Source: Bactrocera neohumeralis (taxonomy: Eukaryota > Arthropoda > Insecta > Diptera > Tephritidae). Taken from it: 64,000 bases of DNA. Within the stretch, counting starts at the first letter, position 1, and each line of letters starts with the position of its first letter. This document shows positions 1-11,370 of the stretch, one piece after another. The notes under the pieces are model-generated. The model had not been told where the DNA came from, searched no databases, and saw nothing but the letters and a program-made list of their open reading frames with translations. The stretch covers positions 48,258,574 to 48,322,573 of the forward strand of contig NC_065921.1 in NCBI RefSeq assembly GCF_024586455.1, read 5' to 3'. A program made the translations under genes and the position numbers.

Positions 1-1599
1 ACATTGGGAATTGTGCTTTTGTGGAATATGGCGTGCCACACGAGCATGGGGAAGTTTTGGCCGGCCATTAACTGTTATACATTGCGACAAGGGGCAGCAG
101 GCAACGGGCAACTTCGGTGTGGTGTGGCATTCCCGAACATGGCAAATAAATTAGTAACATTCTGGACAAATTGCACTTGCACACGAGTTTTTCTCATCGC
201 TCGTGTTCTTGTTGCAATTGCTGTCATTCTCGTTTGTCGATGATTCTGCCGTACTGCTGTTGGTTGTTAGTGATGGTGTTGAAAGCGCAAACACGTGTTT
301 CAACATTTGTTGCCAAATACATGATTGCATTTTGCTGCCACATGTACGGACATGGAAAACTTTAAAGAATTTGCAGCTACAACAATTAACTCAAGTTTAA
401 CATAAAAACAGGGAGTGGCAATGACCGTGTTTGAATAGATATTAACTTGACATTCCTACATTGCCTACAGGGTTCGCAGAAAAAAGCAGAACTAAGGAGG
501 TATTGAGATATAATATATACATACAATTTTAATTAGCTGTTATTTAATTTTTAGTGATTGATGTCCAACGAAATTTTATTATTTTTAGTGTTTAAATGTA
601 ATTCCTTTATAACATGTAAATTTTAGATCACATTCACATAGACATATATTACATTTAGAGTAAAAATTAGAAAATCGTTTACTTTGGCTGTGGAAGCTTT
701 CCAAAAGCTATTAAATAAATAAGAGAGCTGGCGAGGCAACGATGGTGACAGGACATCTTCTATAAACTGATGTACAAACTTGTATGAATAAAATAACTGA
801 TGGAAACAATGATGGCATTGTTGGAACGAAAGCCCAGGCTACATGATCCATCATACTCGTCGACACTCAACCACATCAACTCGATTTTGTGTGTGCATGT
901 GTCGATTGCACATCAGAGCCCACCTGCTGCCCTGACGTACGCATAGACAACACATCAACCCTTTCCCACAATTCGCATGGACGAGAGTGTATCTGTTCAA
1001 ATAGGGTTATGTCCATAAGACAGATATACCATATGTATGTGAGCACGTTTATTAAGGTAGATGTGAATACAATATACATAATATATGTACATACCGATGT
1101 ATATACCGACTTTGTCGCAGAGTTATTATGTGGGTTTGTTTTTGTGCTGTTAGCTGGGCTTGGTTGGCGCGCTCAATCGTTCACATGGTCGATAGAAGAC
1201 AATTTCCTGTACAAACAAACCAAATCGAGATAAACGAAGCGTGCTAAAACAACAATAGCTGCAACAATAACGAGTAGTGTGCGAACAAAACGGAACTGAG
1301 AAAGAGACACAGAATCAATTCGGAAAGCGTGCAGCGACATACGCCAAAAATATTGAATAATGACATGTCACAAAACTTGGTGAGCAGTGCGCAGCCACCT
1401 ACAATTGGATGAAAGAAATTTAAAAAAACTGAGAATATTGGGTGTTAAAGACGCTTGAGTTGAGCCTCACATAAAGGAAAAGCTAAATTTTTACAACTCA
1501 CTTGTTTTAGATCTACTATTTTCTTACATACATCTATCTAAATTTTGGTAATTCAGCAGCTTTAACATAATATGTAATATTTGATAGCACAGCTATATA
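1..1599. other. non-coding, no recognised gene
   Basis: I see no gene here. The DNA is AT-rich and looks unique apart from a short ATGTAC/TATGTA-type microsatellite near 1065-1105. Open frames on both strands (for example around 889-1233) overlap one another, lack recognisable domains and look like chance. Confidence 0.5.
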
Positions 1600-2252
1600 C
1601 AAGGTACAATCCAAAGAAAACAGGACTTAAAAAAACAGAACAGAACAGTCATAATATTGTAAAGGAAATTTTTGTCCTTTTTGACCTCGTTAATGATTTC
1701 CTTCGAATGTTGGATTCTGAGCAATTTTTGGTCGTCAGTCAATCTGTGCAGAACAAACCGTTCACACACCTTTCGTAAGCCCAAATGTTTGGTCAAAATG
1801 CGATAAATCGATGTTTTGGAGATGTTCAATTCCGTTTTCATGAATTTCAATTATGATTTCGGCTGATTTTTGATGAATTCACGCACAGTTTCGATGGAAT
1901 TTCCGGTGATCACGGATTTTGATTGGCCCACATGTTGATCATCATTTATGTCCTCACGACCACTTTGAAAACGTTGAAACCACTCATGCACTCTGCTACG
2001 GGATAGGCAATCTACGCCATGTACGTTTCTGTAAAAGTTTTACCTATTTTAAAACAAAATTTAATGTTGGCTCCTTGTTCGAAGCTCATTTTCGCACCGA
2101 TAACATAAACATACTGACACTTAAAACGCAAAACATCACTTCCAACCAATGAAATGTCATGAAATTCACTGGACAATCGATAAAGATAGCAGATTCTAAC
2201 GCACCAGTCGACATATAGTTGCCGCCATCATCTTACTTTGGAACTCATTTTG
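1600..2252 (-). mobile_element. mariner-family deletion derivative (copy 1 of the CAGGACTT-TIR family)
   Basis: This is a 653-bp internally deleted mariner read on the minus strand. The left terminus begins CAAGGTACAATCCAAAG followed by ACAGGACTT. The right terminus, reverse-complemented, reads CAAAATGAGTTCCAAAGTAA. Both are flanked by the TA dinucleotide expected for Tc1/mariner. Inside is the amino-terminal part of a transposase, including a helix-turn-helix region. The reading frame then runs straight into the 3' terminal region, so the whole catalytic domain is missing. The related copy at 11371-12270 shares the termini and long stretches of the 5' part but has a different internal deletion. 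It cannot encode a working transposase. Confidence 0.8.
1653..2160 (-). pseudogene. mariner transposase N-terminal remnant
   Basis: Minus-strand pieces correspond to a mariner DNA-binding domain. One open stretch (1593-1850) reads through a motif beginning LNISKTSIYRIL and RKVCERFVLHRLT, typical of the second helix-turn-helix of mariner transposases. Further upstream, in other frames, come pieces matching the first helix-turn-helix (WFQRFQSGRE-like). The frames are broken by small indels and a stop. No D,D(34)D catalytic motif is present, because the element is deleted after a short charged segment. The assignment as mariner is firm; the subfamily is not. Confidence 0.7.
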
Positions 2253-4786
2253 TATGGACATACATATGTACATAAGTTGTAATATAGACTGAAGTTGTAT
2301 GTCTTACCGGTGTGAAAATACACTTTTATCTAATTATGATCTTCGTCATTTAGTATGTGAAACTCTATTGAAAAATTCTATCAAAATGAAAATTCTCTAT
2401 AGAAAATTCTGAACTAACTACTTTGAATTTGTCTCTCTGTAAAACCATTATATGAACATTTAAATTAGCTAAACTCAACTATCACATGTTCAATGTATTA
2501 TCGTACAATACATCTTACTTGCTATAAGGCTACTGCTACTACTGCTGCTGCCATTATCAATATTTACCTCAGCAACAATGACTATGTCGGAGTAAGTGAT
2601 GTTGCAGCTGAATCCACAAATTATTATCGCAAAAGCAAACTCCCACATTCGAGAGGTACGCATATAACGGCGATTGAAGGGATAACAGTAAGGAACTGTC
2701 ATCAGCTCTGGCGAACACTACCTTGTCATTCTTGTATATGTATGTATGTATGTAAAGGTCATACATATACATATGAACGTTTAACTGTAAGCTGCGATAG
2801 CTGGTCGAATTGCAACGCACTCGCGTACAAATACACACAGAAAATATTGTGCCGTTAGCTGGCTTCATTGGCAGCATCGTTATCGGTCCCGCAGAAATAC
2901 GCAAACAATCCTGCCCACACGACCGTAAGCAAACTTGAACAAACACCTGTGTGAGAAGCGTACACAACTACAAACACAGCTAAGGTACGAAGAATTTCTA
3001 TTAGACTGTGCAAACAAGATGAAAGATGATGGTTAGGGTGATTTTCCCGTTAGTTAGCCGCATTCCGGCACTTTTCATGGAGATGCTTTGAGACGATGGG
3101 CATTTTTCAAAAAATGCGGAGAGTTTTAATTTTATAAAAGTTTGACAAGCCAGCTATTTCCGAAGGATGTTTACCGCCATTCAATATATTTCCATTAATT
3201 CGACGCATGAATATATTCTACTTTTTATGAACTCATTTCAAAAATGTGAATTGTGTGTTAAAACGTTATTTAGGAATGGGATTTCAAAAGAACTTTCTCT
3301 TTATTGTGAATACTTTTTGACTTCGCTTTCGTGACAGTTAAGCGTTGTTTTAGCCTTTTATTTAATCGGGTTGTTTACTTGGTTTCGGAATGAATGCTTT
3401 TTGTAAACGCCGTCAAATACTCGCATGCTCTCTTTAATATTTAACCCAGTCTTACATCCTGAATCTTTTACATATTGTACGCTACGAATTTGTGTATCTA
3501 ACAACAAGGAAAACAATCCCTTTTAAAATTCATTATGTATTCATTGCAAATATGTACAATTTGTTTTCAACGGCTCAAGTCCTCTCAACAACTTTATTGC
3601 TTCATAAAATGCTGAGTAGTTTTTGAAAATTATGGAAACATCTAACACCTCTTTTAAATTTACGGTTAGAAGTGCAATAGTTGGTATAAAATGCAGTGTA
3701 CACAGGAGTAGTATTTTTTCTGTGTGCCATTATTAATGGTGTAAATCCATGAAACATTTACAACTGTTGTTTTTATTTGTTTATAATGATCAAAAATCAA
3801 AAAAAAGCAATTGTTGTCATTTATATCTTTGCAAATTTTGATGGTTTCAAGTGTACAGATCGAGAATTTATTCATTAAAGTATTGAATATGCTGTTATTC
3901 TCGTGATATTTGCAATTCTTATATTTTGACAAATTTTAGGCTTATCAGCATTAGTATCTATTTTAGGGACCCTTGCACCCTTTTTCTCGCATACAAGCTT
4001 CAAGAGATTCCCACTCTAAGTTTCTTTACGGAAAATATGCGGAAGGTTTGAAGGTACAGTATACCAAATGTTCAGTTTTTCTCAATGAAAATCTCTCTTT
4101 GAGCCTCAAAAGTCGCATGCTCTCAGAAACATCTACGCCAAAGTCATTTTCTCAAAAAGAACTCGGGTATTTATTACTGACTGATTAATTTTGGAATTAT
4201 ACAGCAATTTGAGAAAGTGTTGAACGTGGAAGGATATTGCTGTAATAACATTTGTTGAAAATTTCGAAACCTTAGTATGGAACGGTTAAAAAATGGACTA
4301 TTTGTCCATCCTCAAATTGATGAAAGACACAGACTTTATCAAAGTTCTGACTGTTCCCGAAATTGAAGCTTAGAAAAGCTTTGTATTGGTAGTCGAAAGT
4401 TACAAATTTGAGTATACTAAAAAGAAAGAGAATACAATGTAGTGAGATGGTTACGGATCTGTACAAATTTTCGTATAATTTAGGGAATTATAGGGAGAAA
4501 GTGTGAGAAGGTTCCAATGTATCTAAGAGTGATAGAAAAAAGTTATCATGGCTGATTACTGTAGGTCCTTAGAATGAAATTGTCAACTGAAAAAATATAA
4601 AGAGAGATATAACATTCGTTTTCGATAAACATCTCTCCGTTTACTTTGATGTGTACTTATTTAAAAAAAATGATATTATAAATATACCTGTTATTTGGCT
4701 TCATCATGTAGTTTGTAATGTGAAATAAAAACAAACGAGAGCAAATCTTAAAATATCAGTTCATAAATTGTGGGTACAAATATATA
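2253..4786. other. non-coding, no recognised gene
   Basis: There is no supportable gene. GTATGTATGTATG microsatellite lies near 2739-2760. A motif TTAGGGTGATTTTCCCG near 3035-3052 resembles the ends of TAGGG-type DNA transposons, but no partner end was found. A minus-strand open frame at 3666-3932 is AT-rich and has no recognisable domain. Confidence 0.45.
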
Positions 4787-5312
4787 TTGGTTGTCAAAAA
4801 AGTCTTGCGGTATTTTCGCTAGTTGGCGCTGAAAGCGCGTAGTTCTAGTTTTATTCGTCGCATCGGGTCATGCTATACCTTTTTGGAAAGCTCATTTCAC
4901 GCGCTAACACGTGTTTAATTGATTGTCGTTTCTTTTAAGTCGTTCGTGAGTTATAGCGTCGCAAACATAGAGCAAAATAAAGAGAAAATACGGCATATTT
5001 TACAGTACTACTACGATTAAGGCAAAAATGCATCTCAAGCCGCCAATAAAATTTGTGCAGTTTATGGACCTGATACAGTTTCCGTTTCCACCGCACAACG
5101 ATGGTTTCAACGTTTTCGTTCTGGTGTAGAGATGGTCGAAGATGCGCCACGTTGCGATAAAATCGCTGAATTGGTCGAAAGAGACCGGCATAGTAGTAGC
5201 CGTAGCATCGATCAAGAGCGGGGCATGAGTCATCAAAAATTCATTTCTATTTCAAAAAAAAAAAAAAAAAGAATTCAATAAAAATACCGCAAGACTTTTT
5301 TGACAACCCATT
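4787..5312 (+). mobile_element. mariner MITE-like deletion derivative (TTGTCAAAAAAGTC family, copy 1)
   Basis: This is a 526-bp element. The left end reads TTGGTTGTCAAAAAAGTC then TTGCGGTA. The right end is its inverted match, TACCGCAAGACTTTTTTGAC followed by AACC. The interior starts like the near full-length mariner at 38.3-39.5 kb: 5' leader, start region, first helix-turn-helix (around RWFQRFRSG) and an IAELVERDRHSSS-like stretch. After a GGGCATGAGTCATCAAA segment it jumps to an A-rich tract and the 3' end. The copy at 56.6-59.2 kb, once a later insertion is removed, has the same junction, so this is a short non-autonomous subfamily and not a random deletion. Confidence 0.85.
4980..5235 (+). 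pseudogene. mariner transposase N-terminal fragment (MITE interior)
   Basis: The sequence encodes, with interruptions, the start of a mariner transposase. A segment around 5020-5130 reads like an amino-terminal helix-turn-helix (pieces ICAVYGPDTVS and TAQRWFQRFRSGVE). Then comes VEDAPR, and a deletion removes the usual SGRP segment before DKIAELVERDRHSS. The catalytic domain is absent. It is co-linear with the transposase frame at 38497-39420. Confidence 0.7.
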
Positions 5313-5528
5313 ATATCCAAATCGTTCTTATTTCTAGAGCAACAAAACCACTAGAGTTATTCTTCCAATTTGAACTAATATTTAAGAAAATCTTAGAGAA
5401 ATAAATACGAACCTCTTCTGATATTAGACTAGTGCAGAAACCTTTGAAAATTAGAAGAAAAGAAATTCATGTAGATTTAACCCATCGGAAATGAAAGAAA
5501 AGTTGACAAACATTAAAGGAAGAAGGAA

Positions 5529-6955
5529 GGTAAGAAAAGGCTAAGTTCGAGTGCAACCGAACATTTTATACTTTTGTAACTTGCAAGAATCAATGTAAGA
5601 AATTATATATAGTATATACATAAACTCTACATAACTCATACATTAACAGACAAATTAGAGTAGTATCCACCCGGTTTTAACTTTTAACTATTATCATGCG
5701 ACATACTAAAAAAATGTTCACTGGGTATCATTAAGGTACCTCACCTATAATATGGTACAATCATCAATCATATAGAGCAATATCAGCCGGATGTTCGAAA
5801 ATCCCAGTAATAGATATATGGGGGGTAGGTAAAGTTTCAGCCCAATTTTATCTATTTTAGCCTCACAGATACTCTGTTGTGAGTAAAACATGTTCTGTAA
5901 TTTTCATTGAGATAACTCAAATATTGGTCGATATATCCACCATAAAATCACCTGGAAAATCTTTAAAATAGTTGTATGTGGCCTAGGGAAGTATTGACCT
6001 GAACAACCCATTTTCGATACACAGAATTACTATTGCCAGAAAAGGATTATCCCTGAATTTCATATGTATATCTAACAGATTGACCGATGTTTGCAGTCAA
6101 AAGTCAACTATAGATACTGGGGTCCACATATTCGGTACCCAGGGGCTTGAACAGAATTGTTTGGATTTAGACAATTTTTAGTCATAAGCTAGAATACTTT
6201 AAAGGTGTTATTAGTGCAAAGTTTTAACCCGTTATATCAATTACTTCTAGATTTCTCTACTGGAAAGTGAAAGAATCAGATGAATTTTAAAATTGTGTTA
6301 TATGGGAAGTAGGCGTGGTTGTAGTCCGAGTTTACCAATTTTCGCATAGTGACATAGAAACATAAAAAGAATTTCTTGTACAACATTTTGCCAAAATCGG
6401 TGGATCGGGCCCGGAGATATGGGATTTCACCGAAAAGTGGTCGGTGCCAGGTCCATCGTCCAATTTTCACACCGGATCTCATAAAGCCTTCCCATACCAT
6501 CTTGAAGGTAAAAGAGTTTAAGAGTTATATACAATAAACTTATTAGAAGGCGGGGCCACGACCACTTTTACAAAATTTTTTGCCCAAAAGTGCCCCTTGT
6601 TACTGCTATCGCCTGTTCCAAATTAAGGTTTTACATATAAATTTAATGCTCAGTTATAGCACTTTAAAATTTGTTGGATATTGACGTTTTGTGGGCGTGG
6701 CAGTGGTCCGATTACTCCCATCTACGAGCTCGTAATTTTTTTGGTACTAAGAAACTCGCATACAAAGATATCTCAATTTTTACTCAAGTTGCAGTTTGCA
6801 CGTACAGACGGACGGGATTTCCACTTTTCTCGTCATCCTGATCATTTATATATGTATATAGAACCCCATATTTATCTCGCTTAGTTGTAGATGATACGTA
6901 CAACCGTTAGGTGAAGAAAACTATAATACTCTGTAGCAACAGGTTGCAGGAGTTA
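5529..6955 (-). mobile_element. family A repeat, DINE-1/Helentron-like (copy A1, reverse)
   Basis: This 1.43-kb interspersed repeat is oriented on the minus strand. Its 3' end lies at the left: a hairpin at 5545-5562 (arms GTTCG and CGAAC) preceded by CTTACCTTCC-like terminal sequence. Its 5' end at the right contains the family signature: tandem-like TGCAACC/GTTGC arms and TATAATACTC. A degraded (GTCY)n segment lies near 6798-6815. Many internal blocks match the copies at 26182-27531 and 54144-55204. No protein is encoded. A hairpin close to the 3' end plus a (GTCY)n core matches what is known of DINE-1/Helentron-related non-autonomous elements; that class assignment is inference. Confidence 0.65.
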
Positions 6956-9900
6956 AAAATAATTTACGGAGGATCTGAGATCGGGAAAAGAGGACAGACC
7001 AGTTTGTGGCAATATTCGCAACCCTTCGAATTTTCACATAACCAATTTTTTATTTTTATTTATACAAAAAAATTGCTTTCATAAATTTTGTTGGAAACTT
7101 AATTTCTTATGTCCCGAAAGTATTGCCTTTTCTTAATATAAAATATTTAGTTTTTCTCCTTGTATTGTCCTAAAATCGAAAAAAACCTAATTTTCAATCA
7201 AAAAATCTCATGTCAAAACTTCAACATTTTTTTAAATGTGAGGCGGCCTTATAGTCCTGAAATCTCTTCTTTCCGATGGTATTAAAAATGTATACATTAG
7301 TATAAAAAATTAGCCCAGAAAACGCAAAAAGTAATTCACTAAACGATCAATCCAGCTCTTATTATTACATCTGCTATTACGAAATAGTAGTAGATAGGTG
7401 AAATAAAAAACAGCTTTGAATCGTTTTTCAGCTGTTTAGTAATCACAATAAGATTGAATGTATTCCTGAGCTAAATGTTTTATTAGCACCTAATGCTGGA
7501 AAAATCTACAGAACTCTCCTTAAAAATTGCTGTCGTTGTCATCGCCTACATCCATTGCAATCTATCGTGCCCATTGGTATCAACCGCATTTTCACCACAC
7601 TTTGAAACACCCGTACACATTTCCCAACAGCCATGATGAATATTAACGAGAGTACTGCTTTCCTCTACTCCTTCGACTGGGTCGACCTGCCAGCGTGCGA
7701 TCCGCTGGGAGTGTTGCTGATGAAAGCCGTTTTGCGTATGGTACCAGCCGGTCTTACAACAAAAGCGTTGGTTGGTCACAGCTGTGCAAAGTTTGGACAC
7801 ATTTCGATGGCACATAAAATGAAAATGTAACCTTGTATCAACAAAATATGTATGTAGATGTTTGTCTTTGCATGGAATTGACCAACGCATAGTTTCCACA
7901 TTTCATTCCAGTCCGTCTCCCCATCACTTTGGTGTACAAATGAACACATAAAGGAAGGTAAGTGGTTTCCACCATTTTAAACAAAAGCCCTAATGCGGTA
8001 CTAGCTTGGAGCTTCTACAAATGCAAAGCATTTTAGTCATAAAGAGTTTTGTTGAACGTAAATCTTCTCTTGACTCATACGAATATGCTGCATTAATACT
8101 TTTTGTTGGTACTGTACAAATGTTAAATACGGCCCCTTTGTTTTAGACAATATAAGAACTGTCAATAGATTAACAAATACTTTTCACAAGCAGACTAAGT
8201 AAACAATTGGAATACATATAGGCAAACTTGTTAGACATGGAAACATGGAGATAACTTCCATGGCTATGACTCCAAGTAAATAAATTAATTCCAGGTTCTA
8301 ATCAGAAAAACCAAAGTTATTCAGTTCCACTTGGTGACTCAAGGTTAAAAGACTTTGCCTAATTATTTACGGGGAATACTTATGTTGTCGCCATAACACA
8401 CTTAAAACAGGAATTTCGATTCGAGTGAAGAACTACAAAACACAGAGATATTACGATTATTATTCATCATCAATTCACAATTTTTCTGCTCGCAAACCTT
8501 GGACGCAGCTCTCTTGTCCACAATTTATATTTAAAGTCAACAATAAAGGTAGTGAGTTGTATCCAGTACATACACGAACTAATCAGGTCCTATAATCGCT
8601 TTCTCCAAAGCCATAATGTTTCGAAAGCAGTTTTTATTCGGTTTCAGTGAACTCAACTCAGTGATTCAACTTTTTGATTTTTCATTCATCGAGCTTCCGT
8701 AAGTGAAATACAACATTCACTCCAGTGGCGGCGCACCCTAATGCACATGGTACATTTACACATGCTTAACGAATGCATGAGATTTGGGAACTTCGCATTT
8801 ACGAATACTAAATATCATAACAACTGTCAGAAGGTGGGAAAGATGGTAGCCAAGAGCGCACAAGTGGTGTCCCATAAATGACCAAACACAAGTGGACAGT
8901 TGCTGCAAATACGCATTTAAAGACGGAGCGTTGAGTTGGAGGTGATTGGAGCCATACAAAGTTTCTTCTCATGTTATTGTACACATTGTTCTTGTTATTT
9001 TTCGTCACTACTCATGACGAAGCTTACAATTGCCGCAACAGTGGCAGCTGTTGCCTCAAAGAACGTATGTATGTATTTAGTTGAGCTGTGGGTGCGGCGG
9101 CAAGTTTTGTGGGTTTTGTGGGGATCGATGCTGCAAAAGTTCTGTTTTCTAAACTTTTCTACAGTTGGTACATAGTAGTTCTGCTAAATTTTTGCTTGTT
9201 GGCACTAAACCATTCTGTTTCTGTTTTTCTTTGTAGAAGCATTCAAAATTTTTAAAAATAAAAAATCATTAAAGTTTATGTTTGCCTAATGGCGATGTTA
9301 CGAAATGGTGCGTGGGTGGATTAAACGGCATGGCGTGAGTGCATATGTTGCACGCCGGGTGTTGCCAATGAAAGTTGTCCCAAATTTACTCTTACCGTCG
9401 ACTATGCCAATGACCAACGTAACCAATTCCGTTTTGTACAGTTTTCGCATGCGACATTTATTACATACATACATATGTACATACACACGCCGCCATGACC
9501 ATTTATAATCGCAAGCAGCTGTTGGATTTATAACAGTTTGGCAAACTATTGCAACTTTTTTTAAACAAAACCAAAATATTGAATTCGCCGGAATGCAACT
9601 TCACAAAGCTCTTTCATAGCTTACTTATAGCCAAATATTTTATACCCCACAGCCAACTCACTCTGATGAGCCAAGAGTGCCTAAGTCGGCCTAGCATCGT
9701 AAGTGGGGACTAGAGAAACTATCAGCTGATACAATGTAAACAAAGGCACAGCTGAGAGATGCCCATAGAGAAATGTCAAGGGGAGTATGGGGTTGAGTTT
9801 CTATTGCCATCCAAGAAGACCGCTATTTGACCGAAAAATGATTGCATTGTGTATTCTGTTAAAATTTATGAAAAAGTGGTCCCAAAAATATTGGTTATAC

Positions 9901-9968
9901 TACTGTGATCAAATTGAAAGGTGAATTTTTAATTTATACTTCGCGTGTTTTTCGAATCGGTAAATTTG
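6956..9968. other. non-coding, no recognised gene
   Basis: This stretch shows no gene I can support. The segment 7510-7920 is less AT-rich than its surroundings and open in both directions, but neither frame has a recognisable domain. A GTATGTATGTA-type microsatellite lies near 9460-9485. The rest appears to be unique intergenic or intronic sequence. Confidence 0.45.
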
Positions 9969-10090
9969 TATACCCTGAACAGGGTATATTAAGTTTGTCA
10001 CGAAGTTTGTAACACCCAAAAGGAAGCGTCGGGGACCCTATAAAGTATATATATAAATGATCAGTATGTTGAGCTGAGTCGATTTAGCCA

Positions 10091-10134
10091 TGTCCGTCTG
10101 TCTGTCTGTCTGTCCGTCTGTCCGTCTGTCTGTA
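10091..10134 (+). repeat. (GTCY)n microsatellite core of B1
   Basis: This run of GTCC and GTCT tetranucleotides lies inside the family B element. The same core, in varying length, recurs at 26346-26371, 54289-54322 and, reversed, at 55734-55771. It is diagnostic for the DINE-like architecture and not an independent locus. Confidence 0.85.
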
Positions 10135-10624
10135 TATATACGAACTAGTCCCTCAGTTTTTAAAATATAGTATGGAAAACTTTCACATTTGACAAGAAAT
10201 ATTCACGAAATTTGGTATAGATTATATTCTAAGGCAACAATGTAATCTCCGAAGCAATTGTTCAGATCGGTTAACTATAGCATATAGCTGCCGTAAAAGC
10301 TGAATGATCGGAATCAAATGCTTTCTTGGGAAACCTCCTAATTTGACGATATATCTTCACGAAATTTGGTATGAGTTATTATTCATTGAAATAATGTAAT
10401 ATTGGAAGAAACTGCCATACAAGCGGAACTATCAGAATCAAGGGCCTGTATAAAAAATTACGCATTTGACGTGGTATCTTCACGAAATTGTACATGGATT
10501 ACTACTTAAGGTAATAATACAATATCCGAAAAAATTGTTTAGATCGGATTATTATAGCATTTAGCTTCCATATAAACTGAACACATAGTTACTAAAAGAA
10601 ATGCATCTGTGAAGGGTATATTAG

Positions 10625-10641
10625 CTTCGGTGCAGCCGAAG
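10625..10641 (+). other. 3' terminal hairpin of family B
   Basis: The stem CTTCGG / CCGAAG surrounds a TGCAG loop. It sits 18-20 bp before the element's 3' end (TTAACGTCTTTTCTTGTT). The same hairpin occurs reversed at 40803-40819 and, decayed, at 47483-47499. In Helitron-class elements a hairpin near the 3' end acts as the transposition terminator. Confidence 0.7.
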
Positions 10642-10660
10642 TTAACGTCTTTTCTTGTTT

Positions 10661-11370
10661 TTATGTAAGTTGGTAGTACTGTTATTGACATCTATGCTAA
10701 ATTTTACGTCAAAATATTCATTAGTATTTGAGGTACGCGTCGTTTTGTGATGCTCTAAAAGTGAATTCTTCGATTTTTACTATGTCCGAATTTATTGAAC
10801 AAAGAAGTGCGATAAGGCACCATCTTATATTGCATTGGTTACTTTCAACTAATGTTCGTGTAACTTCTAGCTATTCAGCAAATTCACATAATCACTCCGA
10901 GGACCCCATTTTGACTCATTTGAGGATATAAAGCTGAATCGAAGAAGGCTCTGATGGCCATCACGACAGAGGATTTTTCCAAGTGCTATGATGACTGGAA
11001 AATTTGTTGGCATAAGTGTATTGCAGCGGGAGGGGATTACTTTGAAGGAGATTAAATGGACAAAATTCACCTTTCAATTTGATCACATTAGTATGTAATT
11101 ATTATTTATTCTTATATTATCGGGTATTAGGTATATTAAGTAAATATAGGAATTTGCGAAATTCATTTTCATAATAACTGAATTATATCAGGTAAAATCT
11201 CGATGACACAATAATCACCATCATCATCGGCATCGAAAATCGTCTAAACCTAATTTAAAAATATACATATTTCTTGTTAGTATTGCTATATAGCCGGGCT
11301 TAACAGGGTTGCGTAAGATAATTCTAAACTACTTTTTAGAAAAGAAATAAATATATCGTATTTTATATTA
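10661..11370. other. non-coding spacer
   Basis: Between B1 and the mariner copy at 11371 I see no gene and no recognisable repeat. Confidence 0.45.

Larger units (their letters stand above)
9969..10660 (+). mobile_element. family B repeat, DINE-1-like (copy B1, most complete)
   Basis: This is a ~690-bp non-coding repeat. The 5' end has a short inverted repeat, TACCCTGAACAGGGTATA. Next come TTTGTCACGAAGTTTGTAAC, a block reading ACCCTATAAAGTATAT, a CGATTTAGCCATGTCC block and a (GTCY)n microsatellite. The body then repeats units such as AACTATAGCATATAGCTGCC and TCTTCACGAAATTTGGTAT. The 3' end is a hairpin (10625-10641) followed by TTAACGTCTTTTCTTGTT. The microsatellite core, subterminal inverted repeat and 3' hairpin are the described hallmarks of DINE-1, which is related to Helentrons. 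Six other copies or pieces occur in this window. Confidence 0.75.

Noticed and set aside
3666..3932. 88-codon minus-strand frame rich in Asn, Lys and Ile
   Set aside because: AT-driven composition with no domain and no neighbouring exon signals.
7546..7899. 117-codon minus-strand frame
   Set aside because: No recognisable domain, the opposite strand is also partly open, and there is no supporting splice or promoter signal.
10091..10134. Regular tetranucleotide spacing as a CRISPR-like array
   Set aside because: It is a simple (GTCY)n microsatellite with no unique spacers, and it recurs inside a repeat family.
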